Shown in pieces: positions 55,405-55,838 of a stretch of 55,838 nt of DNA. Source of the DNA: Leucogyrophana mollusca (lineage: Eukaryota > Basidiomycota > Agaricomycetes > Boletales); assembly GCA_021014945.1 (NCBI GenBank), contig MU266519.1:1-55838 (forward strand). The letters are read 5' to 3'. Numbering within the stretch: the stretch's first letter is position 1; each line of letters begins with the position of its first letter. The notes under the pieces were generated by a model. It was given only the letters and a program-made list of their open reading frames with translations, ran no database searches and was not told where the DNA came from. Made by a program: the position numbers and the translations under genes.

Positions 55405-55838
55405 ATGTACCTTCTGAACACTTCCACTCTTCAGCTCGAAGAGTTTCCGAATCCTACCAAGTACGCTATCTTGTCCCACGTTTGGGGCAGGGAGGAGGTA
55501 ACCTTTCGCGACATCAACGGACCCCACGCAGTGAGAATGGAAGGATACACGAAAATCGAGCGTTGTTGCGCGCAAGCACTCGCGGACGGATACAAATACG
55601 CGTGGATCGATACTTGCTGCATCGACAAAAGCAGCAGCGCCGAACTTTCAGAGGCCATAAACTCGATGTATCGCTGGTACGAGGGCGCGGCGGTCTGCTA
55701 TGCCTACCTCGCAGACGTACCGAGCAACGAGAACCCAGCCGAAAAAGACTCCAAGTTTCGGCACAGCAGGTATTTCAAGAGGGGCTGGACTCTACAAGAG
55801 GTCATAGCGCCTAGGAGGGTGACATTCTTCGGAAGGGA
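55405..55838 (+). CDS. HET-domain protein, 5' part, runs off the right edge
   Basis: Open from the start MYLLNTSTLQLEE at 55405 to the end of the window. HET block 1 (YAILSHVWGREEVTFRDI), block 2 (YAWIDTCCIDKSSSAELSEA) and block 3 (FKRGWTLQEVIAPRRVTFFG) are all present, giving about 145 residues. No stop or frameshift is seen. It is the mirror-image twin of the gene at 1-379, differing by very few residues in the shared part. Role: fungal non-self recognition and programmed cell death, by family; the rest of the protein lies outside. Confidence 0.88.
   Translation, partial: MYLLNTSTLQLEEFPNPTKYAILSHVWGREEVTFRDINGPHAVRMEGYTKIERCCAQALADGYKYAWIDTCCIDKSSSAELSEAINSMYRWYEGAAVCYAYLADVPSNENPAEKDSKFRHSRYFKRGWTLQEVIAPRRVTFFGR

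Larger units (their letters stand above)
53848..55783 (-). repeat. Right arm of ~2 kb inverted repeat
   Basis: Reverse-complement partner of 1-1967. From left to right it carries a 5' fragment of the coiled-coil gene (minus), a DUF7918 3' scrap (plus), a spacer, and the start of a HET gene (plus). It is near-identical to the left arm over the HET exon and clearly diverged elsewhere. The right-hand similarity may continue past position 1 of the window, since sequence after 55783 has no partner available here. Confidence 0.9.

Noticed and set aside
1..55783. Giant mobile element of the Starship type, because of the inverted ends
   Set aside because: No tyrosine recombinase (DUF3435-type), transposase or reverse transcriptase seen; the arms are gene-containing duplications rather than element termini.
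1..55838. CRISPR arrays, rRNA genes or telomere repeats
   Set aside because: No regularly spaced direct repeats, rRNA-like sequence or TTAGGG runs were seen; CRISPR is not expected in a fungal nucleus.

Overview
The window looks like nuclear DNA of an agaricomycete (Basidiomycota) fungus. Genes are cut by many 45-80 nt GT-AG introns, coding sequence is GC-rich, and the gene families (HET domain, DUF7918-like, UstYa/DUF3328-like, DUF1399 glycine-rich, ADP1-type ABCG) are typical of mushroom-forming fungi. All identifications rest on reading motifs by eye; no search was run.

Layout. (1) 1-1967 and 53848-55783 are inverted copies of one ~2 kb block, so the window is bounded by an inverted repeat. 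Each arm holds the 5' end of a HET-domain gene reading outward, a scrap of a DUF7918 3' end, and the 5' part of a coiled-coil gene. Only the left arm runs into the complete coiled-coil gene (1481-4812). (2) 5347-11759 is ordinary housekeeping sequence: a CaMKK/SNF1-activating-type kinase, a small CxxC protein and an ARO8-type aminotransferase, all on the minus strand. (3) 12349-28176 is a tandem array of DUF7918-like genes, all on plus: five that look intact (12349, 14236, 21331, 24421, 27075), one long pseudogene (19132) and two scraps (17820, 25895). A small secreted cysteine-rich gene sits inside it (15583-16158, minus). (4) 29495-40876 holds single genes: an MDR reductase, a DUF1399 glycine-rich gene with a probable nonsense codon, an ADP1-like ABC transporter and an unrecognised gene. 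(5) 41190-53760 is a mosaic of duplicated blocks: HET remnants, coiled-coil gene fragments, two UstYa-like oxidase genes, two micro-exon secreted-peptide genes, a second secreted cysteine-rich gene, and one single-copy membrane protein.

How the parts may work together. The five DUF7918-like proteins all end in a charged tail carrying a psi-K-x-E SUMO-acceptor consensus followed by a terminal (V/I/T)(I/V)DLT that matches a SUMO-interacting motif, which suggests a SUMO-linked paralogue family. In the mosaic, UstYa-like oxidases lie near signal-peptide/Kex2-site micro-exon genes, the gene content expected of a fungal RiPP locus, although the candidate peptides are atypical. The coiled-coil gene encodes a ladder of eight QT motifs like dynein light chain LC8 sites, plus a C-terminal membrane anchor. 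These three are the most interesting signals and all are inferences from sequence motifs.
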